A DNA stretch of 64,000 nucleotides, taken from assembly GCA_024642005.1 (NCBI GenBank), contig JAHECA010000007.1:1-64000 (forward strand), written 5' to 3'. Source of the DNA: Robiginitalea sp. (GTDB taxonomy: Bacteria; Bacteroidota; Bacteroidia; Flavobacteriales; Flavobacteriaceae). Both the position numbers and the translations under genes were made by a program. The notes under the pieces were generated by a model. The model searched no databases. It was not told where the DNA came from and saw nothing but the letters and a program-made list of their open reading frames with translations. Position 1 is the first letter of the stretch, and each line of letters starts with the position of its first letter. Positions 51,132 to 59,218 of this stretch are shown here, piece after piece.

Positions 51132-52082
51132 ATGAGCCAAATTCCCAGTGTAGACCTGCGCGACTTCCTTTCCGGCGATCCGCAACGGAAAGCCCGGTTT
51201 GTATCGCAGCTTGGAGGGGCCTTCGAAGCTATCGGCTTTGTAGCCCTGCGCGGGCATTTCCTGTCTGATTCCCTGGTAGCGTCGTTATATGCCCAGGTGA
51301 AGCAATTCTTTGATTTGCCGCTTGAAGTTAAGGAGCAATACCAGATTGCCGGGATTGGCGGGCAACGGGGTTATACCTCCTTCGGCAAAGAGCACGCCAA
51401 GGGCCGGAAAGCCGGAGACCTCAAAGAGTTCTGGCATTTTGGCCAGTACGTGGAAAACGACCCTGCCCTCGCCCGGGAATACCCTGAAAACGTTATGGTC
51501 TCTGAGCTCCCTGATTTTAATGAAGTGGGCAGGGAAACCTATAAGATGCTGGAAAAAACAGCCCTGTACGTCTTGCGGGCCCTCGCCCTGCGCCTCGAAT
51601 TGCCCGAAACCTATTTCGACGGCTATATCAGGAACGGCAACTCCATCTTAAGGCCGATTCACTACCCACCCATTTTGGAAGAGCCCAAAGACGCGGTTCG
51701 GGCAGCCGCACACGGCGATATTAACCTGATAACCTTGCTCATGGGGGCCCACGGTCGCGGCCTGCAGGTGCAGAATCACGAAGGCGATTGGATCGATGCC
51801 ATAGCTGCTCCCGACCAATTGATGATCAATGTGGGAGACATGCTGTCGCGCCTGACGAACAACCGGCTCAAATCGACCATCCACAGGGTTGTGAATCCGC
51901 CCCGGGAACTCTGGGGTTCGTCCCGCTATTCCGTCCCCTTCTTCATGCACCCGATCAGCTCTATGCCCCTGAACTGCCTGGAGCACTGCGTGGACGAAAA
52001 GCATCCCAGGCTTTACGACGACATTACCGCCGGTGAATTCCTTCACGAAAGGCTTATTGAGCTCGGGCTGGTAAAAAAATAA
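51132..52082 (+). CDS. 2-oxoglutarate/Fe(II) oxygenase, isopenicillin-N-synthase family
   Basis: Start at ATG 51132, after the promoter box; earlier frame is untranslated. 316 residues. Iron ligands are His194, Asp196 ('AAHGDINLITLL') and His251 ('STIHRVVNP'); the 2OG-binding Arg-x-Ser is Arg265-Ser267 ('SSRYSVPFF'). 'IPSVDLRDF' and 'GAFEAIGFVALRGH' form the DIOX_N part. Substrate unknown in bacteria. It is followed at 7 nt by a SUI1-like gene. Confidence 0.9.
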   Translation: MSQIPSVDLRDFLSGDPQRKARFVSQLGGAFEAIGFVALRGHFLSDSLVASLYAQVKQFFDLPLEVKEQYQIAGIGGQRGYTSFGKEHAKGRKAGDLKEFWHFGQYVENDPALAREYPENVMVSELPDFNEVGRETYKMLEKTALYVLRALALRLELPETYFDGYIRNGNSILRPIHYPPILEEPKDAVRAAAHGDINLITLLMGAHGRGLQVQNHEGDWIDAIAAPDQLMINVGDMLSRLTNNRLKSTIHRVVNPPRELWGSSRYSVPFFMHPISSMPLNCLEHCVDEKHPRLYDDITAGEFLHERLIELGLVKK

Positions 52083-52088
52083 TCGCAT

Positions 52089-52415
52089 ATGGACCTGCAA
52101 GACCAACTCAAAAACCTCTTTCCCGATTATGTCCCCGAAGACCCGGGACCTGAAAATCCGGAGCCGGAAGTCTGGATGCAGGACGCCCCCATCCTTTGCA
52201 GGTACGAAAAACGCCGGGGCAAGCCCGTGACCATCCTGGAAGGATATACCGGGGCAGACGCCGATTTTGCCAAGCTGAGCCGTAAGATCAAAAAAGAACT
52301 GGGGGTGGGCGGCAGCTTCAAGAAGGAACAAGTTATCATTCAGGGCGATTATCGCGACCGAATTATGCATTTGCTTAAGGAAATGGGGTTTACGGTTAAG
52401 CGTGTGGGCGGTTAA
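52089..52415 (+). CDS. SUI1/eIF1-like translation factor
   Basis: 108 residues. A variable acidic N-terminus is followed by a SUI1 domain: 'RYEKRRGKPVTILEGYTG', 'DADFAKLSRKIKKELGVGGS', 'QVIIQGDYRDRIMHLLKEMGF'. Bacterial YciH-like members are thought to tune initiation accuracy; the role in Bacteroidota is not settled. Likely co-transcribed with the oxygenase. Confidence 0.92.
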   Translation: MDLQDQLKNLFPDYVPEDPGPENPEPEVWMQDAPILCRYEKRRGKPVTILEGYTGADADFAKLSRKIKKELGVGGSFKKEQVIIQGDYRDRIMHLLKEMGFTVKRVGG

Positions 52416-52444
52416 CATGATCCTGGCGCTCCAGGCACCCTAAT

Positions 52445-52452
52445 TATTTTTG
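52445..52452 (+). promoter_or_regulatory. -7 box of the DUF1835 gene
   Basis: Exact TATTTTTG 57 nt before the ATG at 52509; no clear -33 box. Confidence 0.38.
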
Positions 52453-52508
52453 GTAATATATCGGTGAAATGTTACCTTAGGAGGTCCAAACCCAAACGAC
52501 TAAGCCCA

Positions 52509-53441
52509 ATGAGTTCCCAGCTGCATATCACAAATGGGGATGCGTTTACCCAACGACTCCAAACACTGAAGTACAAGGGAGATATCATTACCTGGCGCGA
52601 AATGCTGTGTGAAGGGAAGACCGAAACGAACGTGGGCAGCGAGTCTTTCTGGAAGACCCGATTCGAATTCCTCCATAAAAACTATAATGTAAGCAAATCG
52701 TGGTTTATCGAGAAGACGCTGAAGGAGTACCGTTCCCTCTGCAACCACAAACAACAAGACGAGATCGTGCTCTGGTTTGAGTACGATCTTTTTTGTCAGA
52801 TCAATATGCTGGCGGTTATCAGCTGGCTTAAGACCCACCGCCGCCATGCGCAGATTACCCTGGCCTGCAGTGGAGACCAGTCCGGGGACGGTCTTTATCA
52901 CAGTCTCGGAGACCTTACCGACCAACAACTAAACGACCTGTACCGCAACCGCATTCAACTAAGCCAGGACGATATTGAATTTGCAGACTATGTCTGGCAG
53001 CTGTATTGCAGCGACAACCCGATACGTCTCGAGAACCTTTCAGATTTCAAAAATTATCAGTTCCGGTACCTGGAACCTTCCATAAAGGCCCACCTGAAGC
53101 GATTCCCGACAATCAAAAACGGGCTGAATGCCGTGGAAAACCGGGTGCTGCAAATTGCCGCCGAAGAAAAACCTGCTTCCAAGAAAGCATTGATGCAGGC
53201 GCTAATCGACAACCAGGGCTGGTATGGCTTCGGCGATTCGCAATATCAGCGGATCCTGACCTCGCTCAGGCCGCTGTTCAGCTCCTACAGCCCCACGCGG
53301 CTCAACAAGAAGGGCCAGGAAATCCTGAAAAACGAAACCAGTTACTATTCCACCCTGCGCGACAGCGAAGCCTACCTGGGCGGAGCCCTGAAATACAACT
53401 TCCTCTACAACACGGAAGCAGGTCGGATCCTAAAGCTCTGA
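52509..53441 (+). CDS. DUF1835 protein
   Basis: Start at ATG 52509 (MSSQLHITNGDAF), the usual N-terminus of the family; the frame further upstream begins before the leader ends. 310 residues. 'HITNGDAFTQRLQ', 'GDIITWREMLCEG', 'DEIVLWFEYDLFCQINMLA' and 'LACSGDQS' are DUF1835 landmarks. No signal or membrane helix. Function unknown. The gene for a nucleoside phosphorylase starts 1 nt after its stop, implying one transcript. Confidence 0.88.
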   Translation: MSSQLHITNGDAFTQRLQTLKYKGDIITWREMLCEGKTETNVGSESFWKTRFEFLHKNYNVSKSWFIEKTLKEYRSLCNHKQQDEIVLWFEYDLFCQINMLAVISWLKTHRRHAQITLACSGDQSGDGLYHSLGDLTDQQLNDLYRNRIQLSQDDIEFADYVWQLYCSDNPIRLENLSDFKNYQFRYLEPSIKAHLKRFPTIKNGLNAVENRVLQIAAEEKPASKKALMQALIDNQGWYGFGDSQYQRILTSLRPLFSSYSPTRLNKKGQEILKNETSYYSTLRDSEAYLGGALKYNFLYNTEAGRILKL

Positions 53442-53442
53442 C

Positions 53443-54315
53443 ATGTCTTTTGAACCCTCCGAACTCATCCTGAACAAGGACGGTTCCATTTACCACCTCA
53501 ATATTAAACCGGAAGACCTGGCCCCGACCGTCTTGCTTGTCGGCGACCCGGGACGCGTGCCGATGGTTTCCAGGCACTTCGATACCCTGGAGGTCGCCAA
53601 ATCGAAACGGGAATTCATTACCCATACGGGAACCCTGGAAGGCAAGCGAATTAGCGTAATCTCGACGGGGATCGGCACCGACAACATCGACATCGTCCTC
53701 AACGAACTGGATGCATTGGTGAGCGTAGACCTGGAAAACCGCCAGTTTCTGGCACATCCCGGGAAACTCGAACTCATCAGGCTCGGCACCTCTGGTTCCC
53801 TTCAGCCCGAAGTCGCTGTCGACAGCCTGGTTTTAAGCGATTACGCTATAGGCCTGGACGGTTTGCTGCATTATTACGAAAGCGAGTGGGTGCAACGCGC
53901 CGATATCCAGTTGGCCTTTCTGGACCAGACACACTGGTCGGTAATGAAGGCAGTACCTTATGTAGTGGCTGCCGACATGCAGCTGAATGAGCGCCTTGAT
54001 TCTGAGCAGGTGGTTCGCGGGTTTACAGCCACCAATCCGGGATTTTATGCCCCTCAAGGCCGCCGGTTGCGTATTGCCCCTGAAGACCCCCAACTGTTGA
54101 ACCGGCTTACCGCTTTTCGCTTTGAAGACATGCGCATCACCAATATGGAAATGGAAACCGCTGGTATTTTCGGCCTGGCTTCTCTGATGGGCCATGCCGC
54201 GGCTTCCCTGAATTGCATTATTGCCAACCGTGCCCAGGGCGCTTTTTCCAAACACCCTACCCAAACCATCGACCGGATGATCAGCTATGCACTGGAGCGT
54301 CTGGTCGGTTCATAA
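53443..54315 (+). CDS. Nucleoside phosphorylase (uridine-phosphorylase-like)
   Basis: 290 residues of the NP-1 fold: 'TVLLVGDPGRVPMVSRHFD' for phosphate binding, 'STGIGTDNIDIVLNEL', 'LIRLGTSGSLQPEV', 'ITNMEMETAGIFGLASLM' with the ribose-binding Glu, and an Asp/Asn base region near 'IIANRAQG'. It splits a (deoxy)nucleoside with phosphate in the cytoplasm. Base preference cannot be read with certainty. It starts 1 nt after the DUF1835 stop. Confidence 0.9.
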   Translation: MSFEPSELILNKDGSIYHLNIKPEDLAPTVLLVGDPGRVPMVSRHFDTLEVAKSKREFITHTGTLEGKRISVISTGIGTDNIDIVLNELDALVSVDLENRQFLAHPGKLELIRLGTSGSLQPEVAVDSLVLSDYAIGLDGLLHYYESEWVQRADIQLAFLDQTHWSVMKAVPYVVAADMQLNERLDSEQVVRGFTATNPGFYAPQGRRLRIAPEDPQLLNRLTAFRFEDMRITNMEMETAGIFGLASLMGHAAASLNCIIANRAQGAFSKHPTQTIDRMISYALERLVGS

Positions 54316-54329
54316 AACCCATTGGAAAT

Positions 54330-55181
54330 ATGCCTGTAACCGTACGCATATGCGGAGTGCCAGAGCACTTCAATTTTCCCTGGCTGATGGCACTTGAAGA
54401 AGGTGCCTTTGACGATCGGGGCATAGACTTGCAATGGGCCGATGTACCGGAAGGTACCGGCAAAATGTGCGAGTTGCTCAGGCAGGGCAAGGCCGATCTG
54501 GCGGTAATCCTCACAGAGGGGGTTGTGAAAGCCATTGCGGAAGGCCTGCCGGCCGGCATTGTGCAGGGTTTTATTGCCACTCCCCTGCTGTGGGGCGTGC
54601 ACGTGGCAGCAAAAAGTAATTTTCAAAACCCGGAAGACCTGGCGGGGCGCACCGCGGCCATAAGCAGGTATGGGAGCGGCAGCCACCTGATGGCCTATGT
54701 GCACGGCAGAAACCGAAACTGGGACCTGTCGGCCCTGCGCTTTCATGGCGTGGGGACGATTGACGGAGCAGTGAAGGCCTTGGAGGATGGCTCGGCCGAT
54801 TACTTCCTGTGGGAGCGCTTTACCACCCAGCCCCTGGTAGACAGCGGTACTTTCAGGAGGCTGGAAATATGCCCGACCCCATGGCCCTGTTTCGTGATAG
54901 CCTGCCGAAGCGACTTTTACCAGGAGCATACCAGGCTGGTGGGCCATGTTCTGCAAATCATCAACCAGTTCACGGCCGAATTCCGGGAGATTCCCAGTAT
55001 TGACCGCACCCTTGCCAATCGTTATGGACAGCAGCTCCAGGCCGTACGGGAATGGCTGGAGGTCACCCGATGGAGCCAAACACAGATTAAAACAAAAGAC
55101 ATTGATAAAGTGTCTGATACACTACTGGAGTTAAAGCTTTTAAACAAGAGGGTAAGGGCCACAGACGCCTGTCTCCCCTGA
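54330..55181 (+). CDS. Substrate-binding-protein-like protein without signal peptide
   Basis: Start at ATG 54330, 14 nt after the phosphorylase stop. 283 residues with the two-lobe NMT1/THI5/SsuA-like fold: 'ICGVPEHFNFPWLMALEEG', 'GIDLQWADVPEGTGKMCELL', 'GKADLAVILTEGVVKAI', 'ISRYGSGSHLMAYVHG', 'DGAVKALEDGSADYFLWE'. It lacks an export signal or lipobox, and no permease or ATPase gene is near. It is therefore probably a cytoplasmic ligand-binding or biosynthetic protein rather than a transporter subunit. Ligand unknown. Confidence 0.8.
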   Translation: MPVTVRICGVPEHFNFPWLMALEEGAFDDRGIDLQWADVPEGTGKMCELLRQGKADLAVILTEGVVKAIAEGLPAGIVQGFIATPLLWGVHVAAKSNFQNPEDLAGRTAAISRYGSGSHLMAYVHGRNRNWDLSALRFHGVGTIDGAVKALEDGSADYFLWERFTTQPLVDSGTFRRLEICPTPWPCFVIACRSDFYQEHTRLVGHVLQIINQFTAEFREIPSIDRTLANRYGQQLQAVREWLEVTRWSQTQIKTKDIDKVSDTLLELKLLNKRVRATDACLP

Positions 55182-55184
55182 TTG

Positions 55185-55850
55185 TTACCAGCGAATAGGT
55201 TGCTTGCCCTGTCCCTCCAGGATGTGGTTGGCCTGGCTGAAATGCCGGTTACCGAACCAAAGGCCCCGGTTGGCGCTCAGGGGCGAGGGGTGACCCGATT
55301 GCAGTATATGATGGCGACCCTTGTGAATCAACCCGGCTTTGCGTTTGGCAAAGCCTCCCCAAAGCAAAAAAACCAACCCACTCCGGGTTTCGCTTAAACG
55401 GCTGATTACGGCATCTGTGAAGGTTTCCCACCCTTTGTTCTGGTGACTCCCCGCCTCACTGGCACGCACCGTGAGGGTGGCATTGAGCAAAAGTACCCCC
55501 TGTTTTGCCCAACGCTCCAGGTTCCCGCTTTCGGGATAAGCAGACCCCGTATCTGCTTCTATTTCCTTGAAAATATTGATCAGGGAAGGCGGGTGCGCAA
55601 GGCCATCCCGAACTGAAAAACACAGGCCATGGGCCTGGCCCGGTCCGTGATACGGATCTTGCCCGATCAGCACTGCTTTGAGCTCCCGGGGGCTGCAGTG
55701 GGAAAATGCTGCAAAAATTTCTGAACCCTTGGGATAACAGGGGTTCCGGACATATTCTCCCCGCACAAATTCGGCGAGCTGCCCGAAATAGGGCTTGTCA
55801 AATTCTTCCTGAAGCAAGTGTTTCCAGGATGGGTCGATCCGGACTTCCAT
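55185..55850 (-). CDS. ung: Uracil-DNA glycosylase
   Basis: 221 residues, family 1 UDG. Water-activating motif 'GQDPYHGPGQAHGLCFSV' with Asp65, 'LLLNATLTVRASEAGSHQNKGW' (split), and the DNA-loop 'GHPSPLSANRG' with the catalytic His. Removes uracil from DNA. ATG start; 17 nt after the stop of the next gene on the same strand, so the two may be co-transcribed. Confidence 0.96.
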   Translation of the reverse strand: MEVRIDPSWKHLLQEEFDKPYFGQLAEFVRGEYVRNPCYPKGSEIFAAFSHCSPRELKAVLIGQDPYHGPGQAHGLCFSVRDGLAHPPSLINIFKEIEADTGSAYPESGNLERWAKQGVLLLNATLTVRASEAGSHQNKGWETFTDAVISRLSETRSGLVFLLWGGFAKRKAGLIHKGRHHILQSGHPSPLSANRGLWFGNRHFSQANHILEGQGKQPIRW

Positions 55851-55867
55851 GATGCTGTCTGTCCCTT

Positions 55868-56398
55868 TCAGGATTTGCTGTCAAATTCTATCAGGGCGGC
55901 CTCCAGGCGCTTGATATGGGCTTTCTCCTGTTCGCTGATCCTGGTGCCTCCTATGCCCAAAAAATCGCCTTCTTTGGCGGCACCTGCAACCCGTTCCGCA
56001 ATCTGGACAAGCCAGGTCTTATAATCGGTAATGGTATGCCCGGCTTCTCGTTTTGCGATAACGGGAAACACTTCCTCGATACAGTCCAGGATGCGCTCCC
56101 AAAGGATAGCAGAGGATTTGATCCCGGAGCCGGCGAGGAATTCCAGGGCTGCATCGTGCTTTTGCAAGACTGCAGACATAGCCTTCTCATCTTCCTGGTC
56201 AGGTACAATGGCGTACACCAACGGATTTCCGGGAAATGTTGTTCGGGCTTCCAGAATGCTGTGCAGGGTAGCATTGCGTTCGCGAACCGAGCCTGCCAGA
56301 CCACTGCGGCCCGCCCCTTCCATGCCAATGGCGACCATAAATGGCAGCCGGCAAATTTTACCCCAGATTTCAGGGGCGTATTTCTCGCTAATTTCCAT
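55868..56398 (-). CDS. Conserved hypothetical protein
   Basis: Start at ATG 56398 (MEISEKYAPEIWGKI); an upstream TTG is unlikely. 176 residues, no signal or membrane segment. 'KICRLPFMVAIGMEGAGRSG', 'ERNATLHSILEA', 'AVLQKHDAALEFLAGSGIK', 'YKTWLVQIAERVAGAAKEG', 'GIGGTRISEQEKAHIKRLEAAL' in order. It reads as a real, mostly helical, folded protein of a family I cannot name. Upstream of ung on the same strand and divergent from mutS2. Confidence 0.72.
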   Translation of the reverse strand: MEISEKYAPEIWGKICRLPFMVAIGMEGAGRSGLAGSVRERNATLHSILEARTTFPGNPLVYAIVPDQEDEKAMSAVLQKHDAALEFLAGSGIKSSAILWERILDCIEEVFPVIAKREAGHTITDYKTWLVQIAERVAGAAKEGDFLGIGGTRISEQEKAHIKRLEAALIEFDSKS

Positions 56399-56522
56399 AG
56401 GATAGCAGATATCCGGGAGCACATATGGCCCCTTGTACAAGTTACGAATTTTGCTCGATACGCGCCTCTATTATCCCAACAGATGAAATAACGGCCTGTA
56501 TCCTGAAATCGGACACATTGCG

Positions 56523-56530
56523 TACCTTTG
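56523..56530 (+). promoter_or_regulatory. -7 box of mutS2
   Basis: Exact TACCTTTG, 10 nt before TTG 56541 and 16 nt before GTG 56547, so transcription must start only a few nucleotides before translation. Confidence 0.45.
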
Positions 56531-56540
56531 CCCGGTTGCT

Positions 56541-58721
56541 TTGGCCGTGAGAAAATTAAGCCCGAAAACACTGGAAGATTTAGAGTTCCCGGAAGTCCTC
56601 CGGCAACTGAGTGGTTATGGCCTCACCGAGCCCGGAAAAGAGGCGGCTCTCGAAATTGTCCCGTTCCGCAGTGAAGCCACCCTGATGGCTTCTTTGGGCA
56701 GGACCCGGGAATACCTGGGGTCACTCGAACAGGACAACCGTATTCCGAACCACGTGTTCGAACCGGTAACCGAAACGCTGAGCCTGCTGCGCATCGAGAA
56801 CAGCATTTTGCCCCTTGAAGCTTTCCGCGACCTTTCAGCCCTGGCCCAGCGCATTGGGGAACAACAGCAGTACTTCACCAAATACAAAGAGTACTTCCCG
56901 AACCTGGAGGCCTGGGTGCAGCAGGCCATTTATCACGAAGCAATTCCGACCCTCATCGGGGCCGTAATCGACCGCTTCGGTGCGATGCGCGACGATGCCT
57001 CCAACAACCTGCTCAGCATACGCAGAGCCATGCAAAAAGTGCGCGGCGCCATTACCCAGAGCTTCAACGCGTCCCTGGCTTCATGCCAAAAGGCCGATTA
57101 CCTCGATGAGATCAGGGAATCTGTGGTTGAAAACCGGCGGGTACTAGCCGTAAAGGCCATGTACAGGCGCAGGGTTAAAGGGAGTGTGATGGGAACCTCC
57201 AAAACCGGAAGCATCGTCTTCATCGAACCGGAAGCTGCCCTGCAGCACAGTCGCGAGCTCCAGCTGCTGGAACTGGAAGAACAGGAAGAAATCCGCAAAA
57301 TATTGCGAACCCTGGGCAACAACCTAAGGCCTTATATAGGTGACTTTGAGACTTATCAATCCGTCCTGACCGAAATGGACCTGACGGCCGCCAAAGCGCG
57401 GTATGGAAAAGACATGGGGGCTGTTTTGCCCGAAATCAATCAGCAGCGACGGCTCTATCTCCGGGAGGCGTACCACCCGCTGCTGTTGCTCAGCAACCGG
57501 GCCCGGTCTCAAAAAACCTGGCCTCAAACCATTGAGCTCAGCCCGGAGCACCGCATCATTGTTATTTCAGGGCCCAACGCAGGGGGAAAAAGCATTACCC
57601 TGAAAACCATCGGCCTGCTGCAGGTTATGCTGCAAAGCGGCATGCTCATCCCGGTGCACGAGCGAAGCAGTTGTTGTTTGTTTGACCAGATTCTTACCGA
57701 TATTGGCGACAACCAGTCAATTGAAAACCATTTGAGCACGTACTCCTACCGGTTGCAGAATATGAACCGGTTCCTGCGCAAATGCGGCCCCGGCACTTTA
57801 TTCCTTATAGACGAGTTTGGCACCGGTAGCGATCCGGAATTGGGCGGGGCCCTGGCCGAGACGTTCTTGGAGACCTTTTATGAACGGAAATCGTTCGGTG
57901 TGGTAACTACCCATTACGCCAACCTGAAGGCCCTGGCAGACGAATTGCCCTCTGCCACCAATGCCAACATGTTATTCAATTCGCAGACCCTGGAACCGAC
58001 CTTTCAACTCGAAATCGGACAGCCGGGAAGTTCGTTCACCTTTGAGGTGGCTCAGAAAAACGGGATTCCTTTTAATCTGATCAACCGGGCAAAGAAGAAG
58101 GTGGCCCGCGCCAAGATTCGTTTCGATGAAAGCATTGCCAAGCTCCAGAAGCAGCGGCGGCAAATGGCCGAAACGGGCAACCGCCTGCAGGAAGAAGAGG
58201 GCAAGGCCCGGGAAGAGGCCCAGCGACTGGAGGTACTCAATGAAAAAATGCGCAATAAACTGAGCGGTTATCAGGAACTCTACGACTACCACCAGCGCAT
58301 GATTCACCTGGGCACCAAAATAGACCAGGTGGCCGAGCAGTACTTCCGCGACAAGAAGAAACGCCCCCTCATCTCAGAGCTTATCCGCATCGTGGAAACC
58401 GAGAACAGCAAGCGCAAGCAGCAGGCTCCCATAAAGGTGCAGGAGGAGAAAACCCGAAAGGCCGCCATTGCGAAGGAACTGCAGCAGGAAGTTAATGTGG
58501 TCCGCAAACAGAAGGCTGCTGCCAGGAAGAAGGAAACCGTCAAAGAAAAGAAAAAACCAAAACCGGTTTTGCGGGTGGGCGACCGGGTGCGCCTGTCCGA
58601 AGGAAAGGCTGTAGGCACCATCGACAGCCTGGAAAAAAACAGGGCCGTTGTAAATTACGGCATTTTCACAACCCAGGTTAGCGTAGACCAGCTGGAGCTG
58701 GTAGAAGCCGCAAAAGGGTAA
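56541..58721 (+). CDS. mutS2: MutS2-type ATPase without Smr domain
   Basis: 726 residues. N-terminal and core helices ('LSPKTLEDLEFPEVLRQLSG'), then the MutS ATPase: Walker A 'GPNAGGKSITLKTIG', 'DIGDNQSIENHLSTYSYRL', Walker B 'LFLIDEFGTGSDPELGGALAE', 'VVTTHYANLKALA'. Next come a long charged coiled coil and a short 'VGDRVRLSEGKAVGTIDSL' KOW-like end. The C-terminal Smr nuclease domain of classic MutS2 is absent, so it may act on recombination intermediates or stalled ribosomes without cutting. Start is TTG 56541 or GTG 56547; no ATG fits. Confidence 0.92.
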   Translation: MAVRKLSPKTLEDLEFPEVLRQLSGYGLTEPGKEAALEIVPFRSEATLMASLGRTREYLGSLEQDNRIPNHVFEPVTETLSLLRIENSILPLEAFRDLSALAQRIGEQQQYFTKYKEYFPNLEAWVQQAIYHEAIPTLIGAVIDRFGAMRDDASNNLLSIRRAMQKVRGAITQSFNASLASCQKADYLDEIRESVVENRRVLAVKAMYRRRVKGSVMGTSKTGSIVFIEPEAALQHSRELQLLELEEQEEIRKILRTLGNNLRPYIGDFETYQSVLTEMDLTAAKARYGKDMGAVLPEINQQRRLYLREAYHPLLLLSNRARSQKTWPQTIELSPEHRIIVISGPNAGGKSITLKTIGLLQVMLQSGMLIPVHERSSCCLFDQILTDIGDNQSIENHLSTYSYRLQNMNRFLRKCGPGTLFLIDEFGTGSDPELGGALAETFLETFYERKSFGVVTTHYANLKALADELPSATNANMLFNSQTLEPTFQLEIGQPGSSFTFEVAQKNGIPFNLINRAKKKVARAKIRFDESIAKLQKQRRQMAETGNRLQEEEGKAREEAQRLEVLNEKMRNKLSGYQELYDYHQRMIHLGTKIDQVAEQYFRDKKKRPLISELIRIVETENSKRKQQAPIKVQEEKTRKAAIAKELQQEVNVVRKQKAAARKKETVKEKKKPKPVLRVGDRVRLSEGKAVGTIDSLEKNRAVVNYGIFTTQVSVDQLELVEAAKG

Positions 58722-58794
58722 CACAAGGCATCAGCCCCCGGAGTATTTGGAGCAAACTGGGTTTCGCCGTTGCGAAAGTTCGCCGATTCAGCGC

Positions 58795-58802
58795 TATCTT
58801 TG
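58795..58802 (+). promoter_or_regulatory. -7 box of the DCC-family gene
   Basis: Exact TATCTTTG ending 5 nt before the ATG at 58808, with TTG at 58770-58772 as a possible -33. A nearly leaderless message is implied. Confidence 0.5.
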
Positions 58803-58807
58803 CCGCC

Positions 58808-59218
58808 ATGGACCTGGAACCGGGCAAAAAAATCATCCTCTTCGATGGGGTTTGCAACCTCTGCAACGGAGCCGTACAATTCGTAATACGGCGCGACCGG
58901 CGCGACCGATTCCGATTTGTGGCCCTCCAGAGCGATTTAGGGCAGCATCTTTGCCGGGAGCGGCACATCGATACCAACCAGGTCGATTCCATCGTCCTGA
59001 TCGACCCAGGCAAGGCCTACTACATTAAATCAGACGCGGCCCTGGAGATCGCCCGAAACCTGAACGGATACGGTTGGCTTACCGTGTTATTCGGGTGGGT
59101 ACCGCGCGGATTGCGCGATGCGCTTTACGACCTGGTAGCCCGAAACCGGTACCGTTGGTTCGGCAAAAAAGACCAGTGTATGGTGCCTACCCCCGAGATC
59201 GGGAAAAAATTTCTCTAG
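58808..59218 (+). CDS. DCC-family thiol-disulfide oxidoreductase (DUF393)
   Basis: 136 residues. The name-giving motif is 'ILFDGVCNLCNGAVQFVIRRD' (split here), with Cys16 and Cys19 after the DxxCxxC aspartate, then 'FRFVALQSDLG', 'DSIVLIDPGKAYYIKSDAAL', 'YDLVARNRYRWFG'. A thioredoxin-like redox role is presumed. The stop TAG shares CTAG with the stop of the convergent symporter gene. Confidence 0.92.
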   Translation: MDLEPGKKIILFDGVCNLCNGAVQFVIRRDRRDRFRFVALQSDLGQHLCRERHIDTNQVDSIVLIDPGKAYYIKSDAALEIARNLNGYGWLTVLFGWVPRGLRDALYDLVARNRYRWFGKKDQCMVPTPEIGKKFL

